From positions 124,001-188,000 of the forward strand of contig NZ_JADNQZ010000059.1 in NCBI RefSeq assembly GCF_015709515.1: 64,000 nucleotides of DNA. The letters are read 5' to 3'. The notes below the pieces were generated by a model. It had not been told where the DNA came from, ran no database searches, and saw only the letters and a program-made list of their open reading frames with translations. Below, piece after piece: positions 10,380 to 19,301 of the stretch; the stretch's first letter is position 1; each line of letters begins with the position of its first letter. A program made the position numbers and the translations under genes. The DNA is from Methylocystis sp. H62. Lineage in GTDB: Bacteria; Pseudomonadota; Alphaproteobacteria; Rhizobiales; Beijerinckiaceae.

Positions 10380-11012
10380 TTAAGACGCGGGGTCCTCTTC
10401 GCTGGCGGCGAGCCGGTACCCGTCGCGTTCGGTTTTGAGCCAGCGCGGCTGTTCGGGCGACGGCTCGAGCTTGCGTCTCAGACGGTGAATGTGCGTTTCG
10501 AGCGTACGGGTCGACATATTCGGACCGTAGCCCCACACGTCGCGAAGCAGCGCCTCGCGCGAGACCGCCGCGCCATGGGCGCGCGCCAGCCTCGCGAGAA
10601 TCGCCGTCTCTTTTTCGGTCAGCTTCAAGCGCGCGCCAGAAGGCGCCCGGAGTTCGCCGGCCTCGAAATGAAAGGGGCCGACTGCGGCCCGCGCCGGCGC
10701 GAAATCGATGAGCTCGACCAATTCCGCAAAGCGGATGGGACGCGTCACGACGGCGTCGACCCCGAGCGGCGGCGATTTCGGTTCATCGGCGATGAGCACG
10801 ACACGGGTCCTGCAGCCCCGCGCGCGCGCATCGGCAAGCGCCTTGAGATCGCAATGGGCGTCGTCCACGATCGCCGCATCCGGCCAATCTTGTCCCGGCG
10901 CGCCGAGCTGGCCTTCGCGCAGCGCATAGCGGCCGAGCGCGGCGAATTGCTCGACGAGCGTCGCCCGCAACGTGGCGTTGGCGGCGATGCTCAAAATGCG
11001 CGAAAGGGACAT
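10380..11012 (-). CDS. OmpR-type winged-helix response regulator with degenerate receiver
   Basis: The C-terminal half is a typical OmpR/PhoB DNA-binding domain (LTEKETAILARLARAHGAAVSREALLRDVWGYGPNMSTRTLETHIHRLRRKLE). The N-terminal receiver-like half lacks the clear acidic pocket and phospho-Asp of active receivers. It has PDAAIVDDAHCD and a late VVTRPIRFAEL in place of the K-P motif. It may therefore be an atypical, phosphorylation-independent regulator. No kinase gene lies beside it. The ATG at 11012 (MSLSRILSIAAN) is chosen; an upstream start at 11078 adds 22 residues. Confidence 0.87.
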   Translation of the reverse strand: MSLSRILSIAANATLRATLVEQFAALGRYALREGQLGAPGQDWPDAAIVDDAHCDLKALADARARGCRTRVVLIADEPKSPPLGVDAVVTRPIRFAELVELIDFAPARAAVGPFHFEAGELRAPSGARLKLTEKETAILARLARAHGAAVSREALLRDVWGYGPNMSTRTLETHIHRLRRKLEPSPEQPRWLKTERDGYRLAASEEDPAS

Positions 11013-11089
11013 CAGCTGGTGGCGCTCCTCGCGGGTATTCCTGCTATAGGCGGTCAGACGCGCCGGCGAGCGGCGCATATGAACGCATC

Positions 11090-11632
11090 ATGCACTGCCG
11101 AACGACCCGGACGAAACCTGCCGGACTGGCCTTGCTGCGCGTCGCGCGGCGCATTGGCGGCCGCCCGCACGAGGGAAGGCTGATCGCCGGCTCGCTCGTT
11201 CTTCCTTGTGCGCTTGGCCGCAGCGGAATTAAACGCAACAAGCGCGAAGGCGACGGCGCGAGCCCGGCCGGCCGTTGGCCGCTCCTCTATTTTTACCTGC
11301 GCGCGCCTGCGCCCTTGCATCTGCCATGGCGGCGAACGCGGCCGCATGATCTCTGGTGCGATGATCCGCGCTCGTTTCTTTATAACAAACCGCTGCAGGC
11401 GCCGTCGCGCCTCGGCCATGAGGAAATGTGGCGCAAGGACGTGCTCTATGACGCCGTCGGCGTCATGGGCTATAATCTTTGTCCGCGGGTGCGCGGTCGC
11501 GGCAGCGCGATTTTCTTTCATATCGCCACGGATGATCTTTCGCCCACGGCCGGCTGCGTCGCATTGCGCGCCCGCGATATGGCGCGGCTTCTGCCGCGGT
11601 TGGGACGCAAGGTCGCGCTGTTGATCGAATAG
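11090..11632 (+). CDS. L,D-transpeptidase family protein (YkuD-like)
   Basis: A 180-residue protein ending with the YkuD active-site block: GSAIFFHIATDDLSPTAGCVALRARDMARLLPRL, in which the His and the Cys of S/T-x-GC form the catalytic pair. The segment RPHDLWCDDPRSFLYNKPLQAPSRLGHEEMWRKD is typical of the short DUF/YkuD subgroup with little else attached. No signal peptide is obvious from the ATG at 11090, so localisation is unclear. In family members the domain forms or edits L,D peptide bonds in peptidoglycan. It is divergent from the response regulator and followed by a palindromic repeat. Confidence 0.85.
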   Translation: MHCRTTRTKPAGLALLRVARRIGGRPHEGRLIAGSLVLPCALGRSGIKRNKREGDGASPAGRWPLLYFYLRAPAPLHLPWRRTRPHDLWCDDPRSFLYNKPLQAPSRLGHEEMWRKDVLYDAVGVMGYNLCPRVRGRGSAIFFHIATDDLSPTAGCVALRARDMARLLPRLGRKVALLIE

Positions 11633-11639
11633 CGCTGAG

Positions 11640-11853
11640 CCCCCTCCCTGTCCCTCCCCCGCTTCGCAAACCGGGTGCTCCCGGTTTGCGCATCGACCCC
11701 GAAGTCGTCAACAGCCGACTTCGGATGGGAGAGGGGACGCTAACGAGCGGTATTCGCGAACCGGAGCCGCGACGCTTTTCGAGAAATGGCGATGAGGGGC
11801 GTGGCCTGCTCCCTCTCCCGCGAAGCGGGGGAGGGTTGGGGAGGGGGCCGCCA
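11640..11853. repeat. interspersed palindromic repeat, copy 1 (with nested hairpins)
   Basis: Starts ccccctccctgtccctccccc and ends ctctcccgcgaagcggggga, giving large inverted ends. It shares these ends and the inner box gagaggggacgctaacga with a second copy at 31262-31390. This copy carries two extra perfect hairpins that the other lacks: an 11-base stem at 11665-11675/11680-11690 and a 9-base stem at 11699-11707/11716-11724. No gene is seen. It may act as a transcription terminator or mRNA 3' end between the convergent neighbours. Confidence 0.85.
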
Positions 11854-11855
11854 TT

Positions 11856-12527
11856 TCACGCGGGATAATCCCGCTCGCCCATGATCGCCGAGCCGACGCG
11901 GACATAGGTCGCCCCTAACTGGATCGCGAGTTCGAAATCCGAACTCATGCCCATGGACAGTTCCTTGATCCCATTGCGCGCGGCGATGTCGGCGAGCAGC
12001 GCGAAATGCGGCGACGCCTGTTCGCCCACGGGCGGCACGCACATCAGCCCTTCGATGCGCAGCCCATGAATGTCGCGACAGGCGGCCAGAAAGCCGTCGG
12101 CGCTTTCGGGAAGAACGCCGGCCTTTTGCGGCTCGGCGCCGGTGTTGACCTGAACGAAGAGCCGCAGGCGCTTGCCGGTCCTGGCGATTTCCTCGGACAG
12201 CGCCTTGGCGATCTTTTCGCGGTCGACGCTCTCGATGACGTCGAAGAGCTCGACCGCCTCGCGCGTCTTATTCGACTGCAGCGGGCCGATGAGATGCAAT
12301 TCGATGTCCGGATATTTTTCGCGCAAGGGTGGCCACTTCGACAAAGCCTCCTGCACGCGGTTCTCCCCGAAGACGCGATGGCCCGCTTCCAGCAGCGGCG
12401 CCACGTCCTCGGCCGGAAAGGTCTTGGTGACGCAGATGAGGCGAATGGCGCCAGGATCGCGGCCACAGTCCACTGCAGCGCGGCGAATCGCTTCGCGTGT
12501 CGATTCAAGGCGATCGGCGGCTCCCAT
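11856..12527 (-). CDS. YggS/PLPBP family pyridoxal phosphate homeostasis protein
   Basis: Single-domain TIM-barrel PLP-binding protein with no known enzymatic reaction. It balances free PLP and amino- and keto-acid pools. The PLP lysine lies in LICVTKTFPAEDV. Other signatures are FGENRVQEALSKW, LHLIGPLQSNKTREAVELFDVIESVD, LFVQVNTGAEPQKAGV, LRIEGLMCVPP and ELSMGMSSDFELAIQLGATYVRVGSAIMG. At 223 residues it is full length. It is a stand-alone gene that ends three bases beyond a palindromic repeat. Confidence 0.95.
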   Translation of the reverse strand: MGAADRLESTREAIRRAAVDCGRDPGAIRLICVTKTFPAEDVAPLLEAGHRVFGENRVQEALSKWPPLREKYPDIELHLIGPLQSNKTREAVELFDVIESVDREKIAKALSEEIARTGKRLRLFVQVNTGAEPQKAGVLPESADGFLAACRDIHGLRIEGLMCVPPVGEQASPHFALLADIAARNGIKELSMGMSSDFELAIQLGATYVRVGSAIMGERDYPA

Positions 12528-12590
12528 GGCGCGAAAATCGCGATTTCGGCGGCCGGGTCAAGCGCCGAATGGTTTACGACTTCGCAGCGC

Positions 12591-12615
12591 GGAACTTCGT
12601 GCAGTCCGGCGCGTT
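12591..12615 (+). promoter_or_regulatory. EcfG-type (general stress sigma factor) promoter upstream of the hdeD-like gene
   Basis: GGAAC at 12591-12595 and CGTT at 12612-12615 are separated by 16 bases, an exact match to the alphaproteobacterial EcfG consensus. The ATG of the HdeD-like gene is about 113 bases downstream. A stress role for that gene family fits. No transcript data are available. Confidence 0.6.
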
Positions 12616-12727
12616 AAGCTTGCGGCGGGCAAAAGGGCGGGCGAGGGGCGGTATCGTCGCACACGTTCATTATTGAGAAACGCGTCCCGCCTACCAAGGA
12701 TTGTTCCCACCGAATTGGAGGCCGATA

Positions 12728-13291
12728 ATGGTCAATGACAGCCTGACTTACGACGGGCGCACGATGCAACTGCATCATCTGCGCCGCAAATGGGGATGGA
12801 TCGTCGCGCTTGGCGCGCTCATGCTCATCGGCGGATTGTTCGCACTCTACGACGTCACCACCGCCACGCTCGTGACCGTCTTCTATGTCGGCGCGGCGAT
12901 GCTCGTCGCCGGCGCGATGGAGATTATCACGGCCGTTCAGATCCGGCCCTGGACCAGGGCGCTGCTCTGGGGCGCGATCGGGCTTATCACGATCGTCGCG
13001 GGCTTTCTGGTCTTCCGCGATCCTTTGCTCGCGGCGGTGTCGTTGACGGCGATCATCGGCGTCGCGCTGATCGCCGCCGGCCTGTTCAAGCTGATCCTCG
13101 CCTGGCACATCCGCGACGTCGGCCCCTGGGGCCTCGTGGCGTTCTCGGGCGTGATCAGCATCGTGCTGGGCGGAATGATCCTGGCCCAGTGGCCGATGTC
13201 AGGCCTCTACATCCTTGGCCTCTTCCTCGCGATCAATCTGATCTTCGAGGGCGTCAGCTGGATCACCGTCGGGCTTTCGGCGAAGGCGTGA
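12728..13291 (+). CDS. HdeD family membrane protein (DUF308)
   Basis: A small inner-membrane protein (187 residues) with about six predicted helices in pairs, for example WIVALGALMLIGGLFALYD, LLWGAIGLITIVAGFLVF and WGLVAFSGVISIVLGGMILAQWPMSGLYILGLFLAINLIFEG. It matches the DUF308/HdeD family, which is associated with acid resistance in enteric bacteria; the biochemical role is not known. The ATG at 12728 is preceded by GGAGGCCGATA. An EcfG-type promoter lies upstream and a strong terminator follows, so it is a monocistronic gene probably under general stress control. Confidence 0.88.
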   Translation: MVNDSLTYDGRTMQLHHLRRKWGWIVALGALMLIGGLFALYDVTTATLVTVFYVGAAMLVAGAMEIITAVQIRPWTRALLWGAIGLITIVAGFLVFRDPLLAAVSLTAIIGVALIAAGLFKLILAWHIRDVGPWGLVAFSGVISIVLGGMILAQWPMSGLYILGLFLAINLIFEGVSWITVGLSAKA

Positions 13292-13308
13292 GATCATGGG
13301 GAACTGTC

Positions 13309-13339
13309 GGGGGCCGTGCTTACGGCCCCCGAGCTTTTT
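13309..13339 (+). terminator. Rho-independent terminator after the HdeD-like gene
   Basis: A perfect 9-base stem (GGGGGCCGT / ACGGCCCCC) with a GCTT loop is followed by GAGCTTTTTC. It lies 17 bases after the stop codon and about 100 bases before leuS. Confidence 0.9.
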
Positions 13340-13435
13340 CGTGGCTCTGCGAACGGCTCCTGCCTTTGACATCCCCCCGACCGCCCGGCATTAGAGGCGC
13401 AATCCCGCAAGCCTTTTGACCGGACTCGCCAGCAA

Positions 13436-16168
13436 ATGAGACCCGAACGCTATAATTTTGCCGAGGCGGAGCCCCGATGGCAAAAGATTTGGGAAGAAAA
13501 ACAGTCTTTTAAGGCAGGCGAACGCATCGGCGCGCCCAAATATTACGTGCTCGAGATGTTTCCCTATCCTTCGGGCCGGCTGCACATGGGCCATGTGCGC
13601 AATTACTCGATGGGGGACGTGATCGCGCGCTTCATGCGCGCCAGGGGCTTTGACGTCCTGCATCCGATGGGCTGGGACGCCTTCGGCCTTCCCGCCGAAA
13701 ACGCCGCGGCGCAGACCGGCGCGCATCCGGCGCAATGGACCTACGCCAACATCGCGGCGATGCGGGCGCAGCTCAAAACGCTGGGGCTGTCGCTCGACTG
13801 GTCGCGCGAGATCGCGACCTGCGATCCCGAATATTACGGGCGCCAGCAGAAGCTTTTTCTCGATTTCCTGAAAGCCGGCATCGTCGTCCGCAAGAAGTCG
13901 AAGGTGAACTGGGACCCGGTCGACATGACGGTGCTCGCCAATGAGCAGGTCATCGACGGGCGCGGCTGGCGGTCCGGCGCGCTCGTCGAGCAGCGCGAGC
14001 TGACGCAGTGGTTCTTCAAGATCACCGACTATTCCGAAGAGCTGCTCTCCGCGCTCGACGATCTCGACCGCTGGCCCGAGAAGGTGCGCCTCATGCAGCG
14101 CAATTGGATCGGGCGCTCGGAGGGCATGCTCGTGCGCTTCGCGCTGGCCGAGCCGCTTGACGGGATGCGCGAGATCGAAGTCTTCACCACCCGCGCCGAT
14201 ACGCTGTTTGGCGCGAAATTCGTCGCGCTCGCCGCCGATCATCCGCTGGCGAAAGCCGCCGCGCAGAAGGACCCGGCGCTCGCCGCCTTCGCCGAGGAGT
14301 GCCGGCGCGGCGCGACGTCCGCGGAAGCGATCGAGACCGCGGAAAAGATGGGCTACGACACGGGGCTGCGCGTCGTTCATCCGTTCGATCCGAACTGGAC
14401 GCTGCCGGTCTATGTCGCGAACTTCATTCTGATGGACTACGGCACGGGCGCGATCTTCGGCTGCCCGGCGCATGACCAGCGCGACCTCGATTTCGCGACG
14501 AAATATGCGCTCGGCTTCAAGGTCGTCGTCTGCCCGGAAGACCTCGATCCCCAAGAGCTCGAAAAGCAGATCGCGACAAGCGGCGAAGCCTTCGAGGCCG
14601 AGGGGAGGCTGGTCAATTCCGGCTTTCTCGACCGGCTCACTGTGCCGGAGGCGAAGGACGACGTCGCCAACCGTCTGACGACCACGGCGCTGTTCGGCCA
14701 TCCCCAGGGCGAGCGGAAGGTGAATTACAAGCTGCGCGACTGGGGGATTTCGCGCCAGCGCTACTGGGGCTGCCCGATCCCCATCATTCATTGCGAGAAT
14801 TGCGGCCCGGTCCCGGTTCCGGAGGCCGATCTGCCGGTGCGGTTGCCCGAAGACGTCTCCTTCGATCAGCCCGGCAATCCGCTCGATCGCCACGCAAGCT
14901 GGAAAAATGTCCCCTGTCCCTCATGCGGCGCGCCGGCGCGGCGCGAGACCGACACGATGGACACGTTCGTCGACTCGTCCTGGTATTACGCGCGCTTCGC
15001 CGACCCGCATAATGAGACGGCGCCGGCGAGCGCCGAGGCGCTCGCGCGCTGGCTGCCGGTCGATCAATATATCGGCGGCATCGAGCACGCGATTCTGCAT
15101 CTTCTCTATTCGCGCTTCTTCGCCCGCGCCATGCGCGATTCCGGCCACGCGGCGGTCGCCGAGCCCTTCGCCGGGCTCTTCACCCAGGGCATGGTCGTGC
15201 ATGAGACCTATAAGGCTCAGACTGGGGAATGGGTGTCTCCCTCTGACGTTCGATTTGAATTTGTGCCGGCGTCGAGTGTTCCGAGTGCGGGCACAGCCAT
15301 TCAAACGGCAACGAGCTCTACCCCTAATGAGCCGGCAAAGGGCGGTCTGAAGATTTCGACTGGCAACATTCGCGTTGCGAATCTTGTAAGCACCGGTGAG
15401 CGGCTCGAAATCGGCGCGATTGAGAAAATGTCGAAGTCGAAGAAGAATACTGTCGATCCCGACGACATTGTCGCGAGTTATGGCGCCGATACGGCGCGGC
15501 TCTTCGTCCTGTCCGACAGCCCGCCCGACCGCGACGTCATCTGGTCGGACGAGGGCGCGCAGGGCGCCTGGCGCTTCGTGCAGCGCCTGTGGCGCCTGAC
15601 CGGCGAACTGGGGCATGTGGCGGCCCCCGTCGGGGCTGAGCCGCCGGCGGCGTTTCACGATCTCGCGCTCGCCGTGCGCAAGGCGACGCATCGTTCGATC
15701 GCCCAGGCGAGCGAAAATATCGAGCGGCTGCGGTTCAACAGCGCCATCGCCCGCATACGCGAATTCGCCAATGAGCTGACCAGCGCGCTCGACGCCGTGA
15801 CGCAAACGCCGGTTCCGGACGATCTCGCCTTCGCCTTCCGCGAGGCGGCCGACGCGCTCATTCGGCTTGTCGCGCCGATGACGCCGCATGTCGCCGAGGA
15901 GTGCTGGGCCGATTTGGGCCACAAAGGTCTGGTTGCTGAAGCGGCTTGGCCGGCGGCCGATCCTACCCTGTTGGCCCAGGAGATGATAAGCCTGCCGGTG
16001 CAGGTCAACGGCAAAAAGCGCGCCGAAATTCTTGTCGCCCATGACGCCGACGAAGAAACGATTCGCAAAGAGGCTTTGGCGCAAGATGGCGTTCAGCGCG
16101 CCATGGAAGGCAAGCCGCTGAGGAAGTTCATTCTCGTTCCGAAAAGGATCGTCAATGTGGTCGTTTAG
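13436..16168 (+). CDS. leuS: leucyl-tRNA synthetase
   Basis: Class I aminoacyl-tRNA synthetase charging tRNA-Leu. It shows HMGH (residues 50-53), the [14 protein letters not shown] block, the CP1 editing region ([38 protein letters not shown]), the zinc-like CENC...CPSC segments and KMSKS (664-668). At 910 residues it is longer than most alphaproteobacterial LeuRS. The extra length lies between residues 589 and 663 in a Ser/Thr/Pro-rich insert, encoded by DNA with clearly lower GC than its flanks (hand count 56% for 15241-15420). It begins the conserved order leuS-lptE-holA and overlaps lptE by 14 bases. Confidence 0.97.
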   Translation: MRPERYNFAEAEPRWQKIWEEKQSFKAGERIGAPKYYVLEMFPYPSGRLHMGHVRNYSMGDVIARFMRARGFDVLHPMGWDAFGLPAENAAAQTGAHPAQWTYANIAAMRAQLKTLGLSLDWSREIATCDPEYYGRQQKLFLDFLKAGIVVRKKSKVNWDPVDMTVLANEQVIDGRGWRSGALVEQRELTQWFFKITDYSEELLSALDDLDRWPEKVRLMQRNWIGRSEGMLVRFALAEPLDGMREIEVFTTRADTLFGAKFVALAADHPLAKAAAQKDPALAAFAEECRRGATSAEAIETAEKMGYDTGLRVVHPFDPNWTLPVYVANFILMDYGTGAIFGCPAHDQRDLDFATKYALGFKVVVCPEDLDPQELEKQIATSGEAFEAEGRLVNSGFLDRLTVPEAKDDVANRLTTTALFGHPQGERKVNYKLRDWGISRQRYWGCPIPIIHCENCGPVPVPEADLPVRLPEDVSFDQPGNPLDRHASWKNVPCPSCGAPARRETDTMDTFVDSSWYYARFADPHNETAPASAEALARWLPVDQYIGGIEHAILHLLYSRFFARAMRDSGHAAVAEPFAGLFTQGMVVHETYKAQTGEWVSPSDVRFEFVPASSVPSAGTAIQTATSSTPNEPAKGGLKISTGNIRVANLVSTGERLEIGAIEKMSKSKKNTVDPDDIVASYGADTARLFVLSDSPPDRDVIWSDEGAQGAWRFVQRLWRLTGELGHVAAPVGAEPPAAFHDLALAVRKATHRSIAQASENIERLRFNSAIARIREFANELTSALDAVTQTPVPDDLAFAFREAADALIRLVAPMTPHVAEECWADLGHKGLVAEAAWPAADPTLLAQEMISLPVQVNGKKRAEILVAHDADEETIRKEALAQDGVQRAMEGKPLRKFILVPKRIVNVVV

Positions 16169-16784
16169 CAAAGCGGCAGTCGGCAATCGGCAATCGGCAT
16201 TCGGACGACTGCCGACTGCCGACCTGCCGATTGCCCGGTTCCGGCGCTTGGCGATGATGTGCGCAGCGCTGCTCGCCCTGCCGCTCGCCGGCTGCATCCA
16301 GCCGCTTTATGCGCCGGCAGGATTTGGGCTCGACTCCGCGCCGCTCGCGGCCGAGCTGCAGTCGGTCGCGGTTGACGAAATTCCGCAGCGGCTCGGCCAC
16401 TATGTCCGAAACGATCTGATCTTCGGCCTGAACGGGACTGGCTCGCAGCCGCCGCCGCGCTACCGTCTGATGGTCGTGCTCCGCGAGCGCGTGCAGACGC
16501 CGATTCTCGACACTGTGACCGGCCGCGCCACATCGGCGACGGTGATCGTCGACGCCGAATATCGGCTCGTCACCATCCCTGATGAGGTGGAGGTCACGAA
16601 AGGCATCGCTTTCAACATCGTGAGCTACGATCGATTCTCGAACCGCTTCTCCAATGTGCGCGCCGCGCGCGACGCAGAGATCCGTAACGCGCGGGTGATC
16701 GCGGATTCGATCCGCACCAGAATCGCCACCGTGCTCGCTACGCGCCTGTCTTCTGTACCGGCTCCCGCCGTCGTTCGCTATTGA
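16155..16784 (+). CDS. lptE: LPS-assembly lipoprotein LptE
   Basis: Outer-membrane lipoprotein that plugs LptD for lipopolysaccharide insertion. A signal sequence with lipobox ([14 protein letters not shown]) is followed by IQPLYAP and the LptE-like core ([37 protein letters not shown]). The gene sits between leuS and holA, its usual alphaproteobacterial place. The ATG at 16155 overlaps the leuS stop. Codons 8-27 come from an inverted repeat of the cggcagtcggcaatcgg type, so the N-terminal tail is probably repeat-derived. The ATGs at 16254 and 16257 are possible later starts just before the hydrophobic core. Confidence 0.88.
   Translation: MWSFSKAAVGNRQSAFGRLPTADLPIARFRRLAMMCAALLALPLAGCIQPLYAPAGFGLDSAPLAAELQSVAVDEIPQRLGHYVRNDLIFGLNGTGSQPPPRYRLMVVLRERVQTPILDTVTGRATSATVIVDAEYRLVTIPDEVEVTKGIAFNIVSYDRFSNRFSNVRAARDAEIRNARVIADSIRTRIATVLATRLSSVPAPAVVRY
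16173..16238. repeat. short inverted repeat inside the 5' end of lptE
   Basis: Units of ggcagtcggc and ggcaatcggc on the left are answered by gccgactgcc and tgccgattgc on the right, forming an imperfect hairpin. It lies wholly within the reading frame before the lptE signal sequence and keeps that frame open. Confidence 0.75.
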
Positions 16785-16809
16785 CGGCAGGGGCGGACGA
16801 TAGCGCCTC

Positions 16810-17835
16810 ATGACGGCGGTCAAGAGTCGCGACGCCGAACGCTTCATCGCCGCGCCGCCCGAGGGCGTCTTTCTTTTCCTGGTCTTTGGCTCCGACGCGG
16901 GCATGGTGCGTGAGCGCGCGCTCGCGCTTGTCGAAAAACGCGTCGACGATCGCCGCGATCCTTTCCAGTTCGTCGAGATGAGCGGCGATGGCGTCTCCTC
17001 CGACCCGCTTGCGCTGCTCGACGAGGCCAACACCACGCCGCTCTTTGGCGGACGGCGCGCCATCCTCGTCGAGACCGGCGCCAAATCCGTCATTCCGGCG
17101 CTGACGTCGCTTATCGGCGCGCCGCCGGCGCATTGCACGGTCGTGCTGACCGCTGGCGCGCTGAGGCGCGACGCGCCGCTGCGCAAGCTGGTCGAGGGCG
17201 CCAAGCAGGGCGCGGCGATCGAGTGCCAGCCCGACGCGGAAGCGGATTTGCAGGCGCTGATCGATCGTAGCCTGCGCGACGCCGGCCTTGTCGCGAGTCC
17301 GGAAGCCCGCGGCCTGCTGCTCGGCGCGCTTGGGGAAGACCGGCTGATGAGTCGCGCCGAGCTTGAAAAGCTCGCGCTCTATATGCATGGCCGCGAGCAT
17401 GTCGAAGCCAAGGACGTCGAAGCGATTGTCGCGCATGCCTCGAACATCGCGTCGGATCGCATGGTGACGGCGGCTTTCGCGGGCGCCGCCGATATGGGCG
17501 CGGCGCTCGACGCTTATTTCGCGCAGGGCGGCGATGCGCAGCAGCTCGTCATCGGGGCGCTGCGCTACGCCGTGGCGCTGCATCGCGCCCGTCTCGCCAT
17601 GGAGCGCGAGGGCGGGCGACCCGATGTCGGCGTTTCGGCGCTGATGCGCGCCGGCTTCGGCTTCATGCACCGCGCGCTGATGGACGAACAGCTCAAGAGC
17701 TGGTCATCCGCGCGGCTTGGCGCGCTGATCGAGCCGCTGCGCGCCGCACAGATGCGGGCGCGCGCCAACGCCGGCGTGGCGCAGATGGAGGCCGAGCGCG
17801 CGCTGTGGAACGTCGCGCGCGCGGCGCGGCGGTAA
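16810..17835 (+). CDS. holA: DNA polymerase III subunit delta
   Basis: The clamp-loader subunit that opens the beta clamp. It has the family pattern: FLVFGSDAGMVRERALAL near the N-terminus, a degenerate AAA+ fold without a Walker P-loop (LLDEANTTPLFGGRRAILVE), LMSRAELEKLALYM, and the C-terminal helical collar (AYFAQGGDAQQLVIGALRYAVALHRA). Length is 341 residues, as expected. It follows lptE by 25 bases and is probably in the same transcript. Confidence 0.92.
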   Translation: MTAVKSRDAERFIAAPPEGVFLFLVFGSDAGMVRERALALVEKRVDDRRDPFQFVEMSGDGVSSDPLALLDEANTTPLFGGRRAILVETGAKSVIPALTSLIGAPPAHCTVVLTAGALRRDAPLRKLVEGAKQGAAIECQPDAEADLQALIDRSLRDAGLVASPEARGLLLGALGEDRLMSRAELEKLALYMHGREHVEAKDVEAIVAHASNIASDRMVTAAFAGAADMGAALDAYFAQGGDAQQLVIGALRYAVALHRARLAMEREGGRPDVGVSALMRAGFGFMHRALMDEQLKSWSSARLGALIEPLRAAQMRARANAGVAQMEAERALWNVARAARR

Positions 17836-17845
17836 GCGGGCGGCG

Positions 17846-18499
17846 TCAGTCCCGATCCGGCGCGCCGAGCGGAAAATAAGCGCGATAAGGTCTTGCTCCG
17901 TCCACGGCTCTCGCGAAGGAGGGGCGCGCAAGCAGCCGCTGGCGATAGGCCTTTAAATTGACGAGCGCGTTGTCGATGGGGTGCGTCCAGTCGGCGTAGA
18001 AAAGCGCCGGCGCCGCTGCGCAATCGGCGAGCGAGAAATCCTCTCCCGCCGCCCATTCGCGACCTTCCATATTTTCGTTTAGCCAGCCGTATGCCGTGTC
18101 CAGCGCCCGACGCGCTTCAGCGACTCCAAATGAATCGCGATCCTCTTCCGAGCGCAGACGATCGAACACAATTCTTTGCATCGGCGTCATGATGTAATTG
18201 TCGAAGAACCGGTCCATGAAGCGGACCTCGATCGCCGCCTGCGCATCGCGCGGCACGAGCGTCGTTCGGCCAGGGTGGCGTAGGTCCAGATATTCGACGA
18301 TGACGCTGGCCTCCATGACGCTGCGATCATCGTCGAGCAGAAGCGGCATCCGCTTGATGGGCCAAAGCGCGGCCCACTCCGCTTCCGCCTGCTTGTCTTC
18401 GAGCGAGCGAAACTGGAAAGCCGTGTCGTTCTCGTAAAGCGCAATCAGCGCCTTTTGCGTGTAGGACGAAAACGGATGGCCATACAGCGCGAGCGTCAT
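17846..18499 (-). CDS. glutathione S-transferase family protein
   Basis: A 217-residue soluble protein. It has a thioredoxin-like N-terminal domain (LYGHPFSSYTQKALIALYENDTAFQFRSL; RMPLLLDDDRSVMEASVIVEYLD) and an all-helical C-terminal domain. The SSYTQK start of helix 1 provides a Ser where GSTs keep their catalytic Ser/Tyr/Cys. It is the last gene of a three-gene operon: its ATG overlaps the stop of the DUF1428 gene (ATGA), which points to translational coupling. Detoxification of an unknown electrophile is likely. Confidence 0.88.
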   Translation of the reverse strand: MTLALYGHPFSSYTQKALIALYENDTAFQFRSLEDKQAEAEWAALWPIKRMPLLLDDDRSVMEASVIVEYLDLRHPGRTTLVPRDAQAAIEVRFMDRFFDNYIMTPMQRIVFDRLRSEEDRDSFGVAEARRALDTAYGWLNENMEGREWAAGEDFSLADCAAAPALFYADWTHPIDNALVNLKAYRQRLLARPSFARAVDGARPYRAYFPLGAPDRD

Positions 18500-18852
18500 G
18501 ACGCGCCTTCGTCCATCAATACGCTGAAGCCGCCGAAGATCATGCGTTTGCCGTCGAAGGGCATCGGCATGTCTTTCATGCGCGGGTCTTCATGCATTTT
18601 CTTGTGCGCCGCGTCGCGCACCTCTTTGGACGGCCATAGGACCCACGAGAACACGATGTTTTCGCCGCTCTCGGCGGCGACGGCGCGTTTAAAGTCGGTG
18701 ACTTTGCCGTCGGGCAGGTCGTCGCCCCAACATTCGACGACGCGTAGCGCGCCCCACTCCTTCATGATCGGCCACATCTGCGCGGCGGCCTTATGGTAAT
18801 CTTCCTTCTTGCCAGTGGGCACGGGAATCACGAAACCGTCGACATAGCTCAT
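18496..18852 (-). CDS. DUF1428 domain protein
   Basis: A 118-residue protein of the DUF1428 (YbaA-like, ferredoxin-like alpha/beta dimer) family. It starts MSYVDGFVIPVPTGKKEDYHKAA and contains WGDDLPDGKVTDFKRAVAA and VFSWVLWPSKEVRDAAHKKMHEDPRM. No catalytic function is known. The ATG at 18852 overlaps the stop of the VOC gene before it, and its own stop overlaps the GST start. All three are thus translated as a unit. Confidence 0.9.
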   Translation of the reverse strand: MSYVDGFVIPVPTGKKEDYHKAAAQMWPIMKEWGALRVVECWGDDLPDGKVTDFKRAVAAESGENIVFSWVLWPSKEVRDAAHKKMHEDPRMKDMPMPFDGKRMIFGGFSVLMDEGAS

Positions 18853-19301
18853 TGCGTCGCTCCTTCTTGCTGGCAGGTCTTTTCTTGTTGGCATGCCTTC
18901 GACGCCGCCTCGGCGTCCATCCACATAATCTCCCAGATATGACCATCGGGATCTTCGAAGCTGCGGCCATACATGAAGCCGAAATCCTGCGTCGGCGTCG
19001 GATCCGGGGCGCCGCCGGCGCGAGTCGCCTTTTCAACGACGGCGTCGACGTCGGCGCGGCTGTCGGCCGAAATACAGATCAGAACTTCTGCGCTCCTATG
19101 CGCATCGGCGATCTCTTTCGTCGTGAACTGGCGGAATTTTTCATGGGTCAAAAGCATCGCGTGAATGGTGTCGGAGAAAACCAGGCAGGATCCCGTGTGG
19201 TCGGAGAACTGCGGGTTTTTCCTGGCCCCGACCGCCTCGTAGAAAGCGGTCGCCCTGGGCAGATCGGTGACAGGAAGATTGACGAAAATAAGCTTGGACA
19301 T
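18849..19301 (-). CDS. VOC family protein (glyoxalase/bleomycin-resistance type)
   Basis: A 150-residue vicinal-oxygen-chelate protein starting MSKLIFVNLPVTDLPRATAFYEAVG. The end of its VOC domain carries RSFEDPDGHIWEIMWMD with the expected metal-ligand Glu. It is close to the uncharacterised 'lactoylglutathione lyase' subgroup often found beside DUF1428 genes. An odd C-terminal tail repeats the motif CQQE twice (KACQQEKTCQQEGATQ). It is the first gene of the operon and reads away from an HxlR regulator. Confidence 0.87.
   Translation of the reverse strand: MSKLIFVNLPVTDLPRATAFYEAVGARKNPQFSDHTGSCLVFSDTIHAMLLTHEKFRQFTTKEIADAHRSAEVLICISADSRADVDAVVEKATRAGGAPDPTPTQDFGFMYGRSFEDPDGHIWEIMWMDAEAASKACQQEKTCQQEGATQ

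Noticed and set aside
13391-14893. 500-codon frame antisense to leuS
   Set aside because: Arg/Glu/His-rich shadow of a GC-rich gene; no recognisable protein and no ribosome-binding site.
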